Below, piece by piece: positions 58,650 through 62,078 of a stretch of 62,078 nucleotides of DNA (positions are counted from its first letter, which is position 1; each line of letters starts with the position of its first letter). This stretch comes from Psychromonas algarum. GTDB lineage: Bacteria > Pseudomonadota > Gammaproteobacteria > Enterobacterales > Psychromonadaceae. Below the pieces are notes generated by a model that saw only the letters and a list, made by a program, of their open reading frames with translations, ran no database searches and was not told where the DNA came from. The DNA is taken from NCBI RefSeq assembly GCF_004376845.1, contig NZ_SNUW01000012.1:1-62078 (forward strand), written 5' to 3'. Made by a program: the position numbers and the translations under genes.

Positions 58650-58700
58650 AAAAAATAGATGGGTGTCCTCTACTTTCTCTACTTTCTCTACTTTCGGTCA
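58650..58700 (+). repeat. Short dispersed motif plus 10-bp tandem repeat
   Basis: GATGGGTGTCCTCTACTTTC (58659-58678) is the best copy of the short motif; it runs into TCTACTTTC repeated three times at a 10-bp step (to about 58695). It lies between convergent genes. Confidence 0.6.
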
Positions 58701-58719
58701 ACACACATACTGTATAAAA

Positions 58720-59391
58720 TTAGAACTGATAAGCTCCTGTTAAAATAAAGTTATCGGCTTTTGATGAAGAACTATCGTCAAAAAGATTATATTTTATTTG
58801 AGTGAAGCGATATTTAAAGCCAGCCCCCCAATGCTCATTGAACATATAAGTGCCACCAAGCTCAGCAACCATTCCTATAGCATGCTCAGAATCAGAGTTA
58901 TCAAACTTATGAATGTCTGTCGTTCCATTTGTATGATCAATGTCTAAATAAGTGCCTTTAGAATTAACATTGATAAAAGAGAAAACACCACCAACACCCG
59001 CATATAATTTAACTTTATTAATAGGTGAATAGAATATCTTAGGAACAACATAGAAATTGTTAGTTGTTAGATTCGAAGTTGCATCTGTTTGATCAGTATA
59101 ATCAGGATCACTATTATCAATGTAAAAAAAGTCTTCTTTATTATCAGTATGATCTAATCCAGCACTCAAGCCTAAATAAATATTATTATCTGCAGAAATG
59201 TCCATTAAAACACGAGTGTAATCTGCACCAAAACTATAACCACCAATATGTTCCCCATCAGCCTTAAATTTTGATAAACCAGCACCAACAGTTATCCATT
59301 GATCGCCTACTTGAATGGTATCGTTTGTTGAAGCTACAGCATTAAATGTAATAACGCTTGTTATCAGAGACGTTAGTATTATATTTTTCAT
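58720..59391 (-). CDS. Outer-membrane beta-barrel protein
   Basis: 223 aa. Signal peptide about 1-20 (ITFNAVAS). Alternating strands with aromatic girdles, about eight strands, and a terminal Phe (GAYQF), the barrel-assembly signal. It resembles small OmpW/OmpA-like barrels without a close family I can name. Long polar loops rich in Asp, Thr and Ser (DNSDPDYTDQTDATSN). Follows the large lipoprotein gene after 37 bp, likely one operon. Confidence 0.82.
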   Translation of the reverse strand: MKNIILTSLITSVITFNAVASTNDTIQVGDQWITVGAGLSKFKADGEHIGGYSFGADYTRVLMDISADNNIYLGLSAGLDHTDNKEDFFYIDNSDPDYTDQTDATSNLTTNNFYVVPKIFYSPINKVKLYAGVGGVFSFINVNSKGTYLDIDHTNGTTDIHKFDNSDSEHAIGMVAELGGTYMFNEHWGAGFKYRFTQIKYNLFDDSSSSKADNFILTGAYQF

Positions 59392-59428
59392 CTTATTATT
59401 CCTATTTGAGTATCTGTTCTAGCCGTTA

Positions 59429-60892
59429 TTATCTAAAATCAGGAACTAACTTCCAATTAATGTCATCATCACTAATGTAACATTGCAATGAATTTGAATT
59501 ATCACGCATTGTTTTTCGAAATGAGATGTCCTTTATCCCATTTGTTGTTTTTATATCTTTGTAGTGAGATAAGATATTTGAGTCATGTGAGAAAGGTGGT
59601 AAACGAAGCGATAAAGTAAGTGATTCAGCTCCATATAAATCATCAGATTCAAGATCTTTGGGGATTGAATCTAAAAAGGTGATTAATTGATTAAAATCTA
59701 TATTATTTTCTAAATCAAAAAAATCACTTAGCGGACTATTTTGATTTTGATACGTTAATGAAACGTCAAAATAATGGTTATCAAGTAAAAAATAACTTGC
59801 AGATAAAACAGTATTTGTATCAATATCATTAAAACTTAAATTTAAGCAATCATAATCATCAACATCTCTATTTAAACGTCTACCTTTATAAAATGGAGAA
59901 TTTGATAAAGTATTTGATAAACTATATTTTTTATTTATTAAAATAGATTCTCTAGCAGTGCAGCTTCCTGCAAAATATTCGCTAACAGGATAATAAAATT
60001 CTTTACTAGATTTAATTTTAATACCATTATTTTCATACTGGTATACAGATTCTTTGTCTTTTAAAGTGAAATTACCATATAAATCATCAGACTCATGATA
60101 ATTAGTTATTATTAGATGATGTTGATCGGTCATTTTTGCTATAGTCTTGGACCAAATTACTCCTTCCTGCTTATAAGCATTTTTTTCTGGAAGGTAAATA
60201 ACCTCAATTAACTTATTTTCCGGTTCATCATTTAATATTTTTGATTTTTCTTCAAACGATTTAATCAGGGATTCTTTCACTAAAGATGCAATGTTTTTTA
60301 ACTCTTGATTGTCTGTTTTATCATAATTTTCATAAACCATTGCTTCAGTTAAAGATAAACTATTATAACTTTTACTTATTGTTGATGTTATAAATAAATT
60401 ACTTTTGCAAGTTGAACTTAGCGATTCATCAGACGAATTAGAAAAATAAAATGAAGAGGTAGTTTTTCGTTGATTTACGTAGAGTGATGTTATCGGACTG
60501 ATAACTAACGGGAGGTTGCCAGAGTCAAGCGCACTGAATACGAGCCCAGGTTTAGAGGAAAAACTAGCAACTAAAGGAACTACTCCCCAATATATAGCGC
60601 CATCACATTCTACATCTTTATAAATTAATGCTTGATCATAATTTAATGCGATAGAAAACTTTCCATCAGAATCGCTTACAGTCCCTGGCTCGGTATGGCT
60701 ATCCCACTGGCCATTATGATTAATATCAAGAAATACTGTCGCAGAATCACTAAATCCATCAATGACAGTTCCCTCAATGGTAGAGCCCAAATGAGTTATT
60801 TCATCACTACTTTGATTACCGCATGAAGCTAATATAGCAACAGAAATGATAATAATTGAAATTTTGAAGAGAATATTGTTTTTAATCATCAT
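59429..60892 (-). CDS. Large putative lipoprotein
   Basis: 487 aa. Lipobox LASC gives a lipidated Cys near residue 24. The first 80 mature residues look like a carboxypeptidase-regulatory/SdrD-type beta sandwich (EGTVIDGFSDSATVFLDIN, then HNGQWD with a dockerin-like Asp/Asn calcium-type loop). The rest is unrecognised, Ser/Asp/Tyr-rich and probably beta. First gene of a pair with the barrel protein. No strong ribosome-binding site is visible. Confidence 0.78.
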   Translation of the reverse strand: MMIKNNILFKISIIIISVAILASCGNQSSDEITHLGSTIEGTVIDGFSDSATVFLDINHNGQWDSHTEPGTVSDSDGKFSIALNYDQALIYKDVECDGAIYWGVVPLVASFSSKPGLVFSALDSGNLPLVISPITSLYVNQRKTTSSFYFSNSSDESLSSTCKSNLFITSTISKSYNSLSLTEAMVYENYDKTDNQELKNIASLVKESLIKSFEEKSKILNDEPENKLIEVIYLPEKNAYKQEGVIWSKTIAKMTDQHHLIITNYHESDDLYGNFTLKDKESVYQYENNGIKIKSSKEFYYPVSEYFAGSCTARESILINKKYSLSNTLSNSPFYKGRRLNRDVDDYDCLNLSFNDIDTNTVLSASYFLLDNHYFDVSLTYQNQNSPLSDFFDLENNIDFNQLITFLDSIPKDLESDDLYGAESLTLSLRLPPFSHDSNILSHYKDIKTTNGIKDISFRKTMRDNSNSLQCYISDDDINWKLVPDFR

Positions 60893-60931
60893 TGAATTTT
60901 ATGGAGCGAGACACTTGTAACACTTTATGCC

Positions 60932-61075
60932 TTAATAAATCACCTCACTTTGATTTAAATCATCAAACAAGGCAATATCATTCCAAGCATTACAAACCTC
61001 ATCAACAATGTTCTCATAACCATTAAAAGTACGGTTTGCTAAGTGATGTTGTCGCATCCAGCTCCGCGAATAAAC
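60932..61075 (-). pseudogene. IS630-family transposase remnant (C-terminal end)
   Basis: Translating the minus strand from about 61075 gives SWMRQHHLANRTFNGYEN, then IVDEVCNAWNDIALFDDL and a stop at 60932. This is the conserved end of IS630/Tc1-type DDE transposases (W-LRQ-HLANR-F-YE-I-D-C-AWN). Everything upstream, including the DDE residues, is missing. Confidence 0.75.
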
Positions 61076-61082
61076 CTGGAAT

Positions 61083-61246
61083 AAACCTAGACATCCATTC
61101 ATTTATATTACGCTTAATATACTATTTCTGTTATCCACAAACCAACTCAATAATGGGAATAGTTGAGTAATAAAACCTAATGCATAGAATTTATAAGTAA
61201 ATAGCTAAAATTCATCAGTTTTTGTATACAGGAAAGCTTAGCGAAT
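61083..61246 (+). repeat. 160-bp direct repeat, left copy
   Basis: About 93 percent identical by eye to 61914-62078, from TAAACCTAGACATCCATT to GAAAGCTTAGCGAATG. Non-coding. The left edge abuts the IS630 remnant. Confidence 0.85.
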
Positions 61247-61373
61247 GCTAATTACAAAATAATTATGAATGAAATGAATTAACGATGAACTAATGCAGCC
61301 GTAATTGATTTTTACTCGCTATCCAACGTTTTCCTGTGTTACTTGCATAAGCGGATAATGCGTCTAACGACCC

Positions 61374-61417
61374 CACGAAAAGTCATGGACAGCCACACGA
61401 AAAGTCATGAACAGCCA
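61374..61417 (+). repeat. 22-bp tandem duplication
   Basis: CACGAAAAGTCATG, then GACAGCCA in the first unit and AACAGCCA in the second, directly adjacent, one base different. Possibly the end of a lost insertion element. Confidence 0.7.
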
Positions 61418-61459
61418 TAAATTGATATCAGCAATATCAATCAGTTACGATAAAACTTC

Positions 61460-61800
61460 TAACAACACGGCTACAACTCCCCCACCGTTGAGCTTTCCCA
61501 AATAATGAATAACTTTCAGCAACAGCAAACAGGACGTTTGCTGTAAGTTCATTCAGCGCATGGACGCGCTGTATGAACTGGTGCGTTAAGAAAGTTATTG
61601 ATTATTTGGATCAGAAAGCGATTCGGTGCCAGTCTCTTTTGGTTACTTTTCTCTTCTGGCAAAGAGAAAAGTAACTCGCCGACAGGGCGAAAACACAGCT
61701 AATAAACCTCAATCTGACTCGACGAGCGTAGACGAGACAGCACCTTATATTCCAATAACACAACTAAATATGAATTCCCACGGAGACCGCGGGAACTAGA
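61460..61800 (+). repeat. Structured dispersed repeat, copy C
   Basis: Closing stem 61497-61516 with 61589-61608 pairs at 19 of 20 positions. Hairpin 1 is 61522-61542 (loop AGGAC), hairpin 2 is 61553-61570 (arms CAGCGC/GCGCTG, loop ATGGAC) within GTTCA/TGAAC. The AT-rich hairpin is a perfect 14-bp stem (61641-61654 with 61661-61674), and the constant hairpin is 61675-61689. A tail hairpin TTCCC-CGG/CCG-GGGAA lies at 61774-61794. Confidence 0.85.
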
Positions 61801-61829
61801 AAAAGCAAAACCTAAAAACTAAACTATGT

Positions 61830-61851
61830 ATTCCCACAGAAGACAGTGGGA
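61830..61851 (+). repeat. Tail hairpin module
   Basis: TTCCCAC (61830-61836) pairs with GTGGGAA (61845-61851). Related to the hairpin at 61774-61794, 57 bp away, with partly changed arms that still pair. Confidence 0.6.
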
Positions 61852-61913
61852 ACGAGACAACCAAAAAGCTAAGACCAACCGCTACCCTTTCAATTCCGTC
61901 AATTTCAACCTCG

Positions 61914-62078
61914 TAAACCCGGACATCCATTAATTTATTATGCTTAATATACTATTTCTGTTATCCACACACCAAGTCAATTAATGGGAATAGTTGGGTA
62001 ATAAAAGCTAATGCATAGAATTTATAAGTAAATAGCTAAAATTCATCAGTTTTTATATACAAGAAAGCTTAGCGAACG
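61914..62078 (+). repeat. 160-bp direct repeat, right copy
   Basis: Partner of 61083-61246 in the same orientation. It reaches the window edge, so its true right end is not visible. The two copies bracket about 670 bp holding the tandem duplication and structured repeat C. Confidence 0.85.

Noticed and set aside
1-62078. CRISPR array
   Set aside because: No set of regularly spaced short repeats with unique spacers; the repeats found are long, few and structured.

Overview
The window reads as chromosome of an AT-rich marine gammaproteobacterium. Housekeeping proteins resemble those of Vibrio, Shewanella and Psychromonas, and many neighbourhoods match Escherichia coli order (ybbP-ybbA/tesA, uvrY-uvrC-pgsA-tRNA Gly/Cys/Leu, grpE/nadK-recN, rsmE-gshB-yqgE-ruvX, ung-grcA). 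A cold-marine Psychromonas-like genus is my best guess, from general look and not from any search.

Layout. 1-1.1 kb: a one-gene integron-type cassette with its attC site on the minus strand and no integrase in view. 1.2-2.0 kb: two copies of a long structured repeat. 2.1-13.2 kb: pnp and rpsO, normally neighbours, separated by a glutathione transferase, a TenA thiaminase and an ABC transporter; then ybbP/ybbA/tesA. 13.3-18 kb: DMT permease, three tRNAs, pgsA, uvrC, uvrY. 18.3-25 kb: heat-shock genes dnaJ, dnaK, grpE with sigma-32-type promoters, divergent nadK, and recN behind two LexA boxes. 25.5-30.5 kb: lolB-ispE-prs and rplY-pth-ychF. 30.6-36.4 kb: a DeoR-type regulator and sbcDC. 36.6-37.2 kb: five tRNA genes. 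37.5-45.2 kb: SEC-C protein, a methylenetetrahydrofolate-reductase-like gene with yjjPB, then rsmE-gshB-yqgE-ruvX, a DUF3087-like gene, a LysE exporter and an AlkB-like dioxygenase. 45.2-51.6 kb: an MFS transporter remnant, a second dioxygenase, a hemerythrin protein, ung, grcA with tandem FNR sites, leuE, a peptidase and an ACT protein. 51.7-62.1 kb is more accessory: a long SelO, a PQQ-type sugar dehydrogenase bracketed by decayed repeats, an RstAB-like two-component system next to a small lipoprotein with a phased operator, an outer-membrane barrel with a large lipoprotein, and an end zone with an IS630 remnant, another structured repeat and 160-bp direct repeats.

The strongest unexplained signal is the structured repeat (full copies near 1.25, 1.66 and 61.46 kb, decayed pieces at 53.6-54.2 and 55.4 kb). 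All full copies fold, on the plus strand, into a long closing stem around two hairpins, followed by an AT-rich hairpin and a constant small hairpin. The arms differ between copies but keep pairing, which implies selection on structure. Both enclosed hairpins carry GGA in the loop, the signature of CsrA/RsmA targets; this is an observation and not proof of function. The second strong signal is the lone integron cassette, whose boundaries predict the exact empty site.
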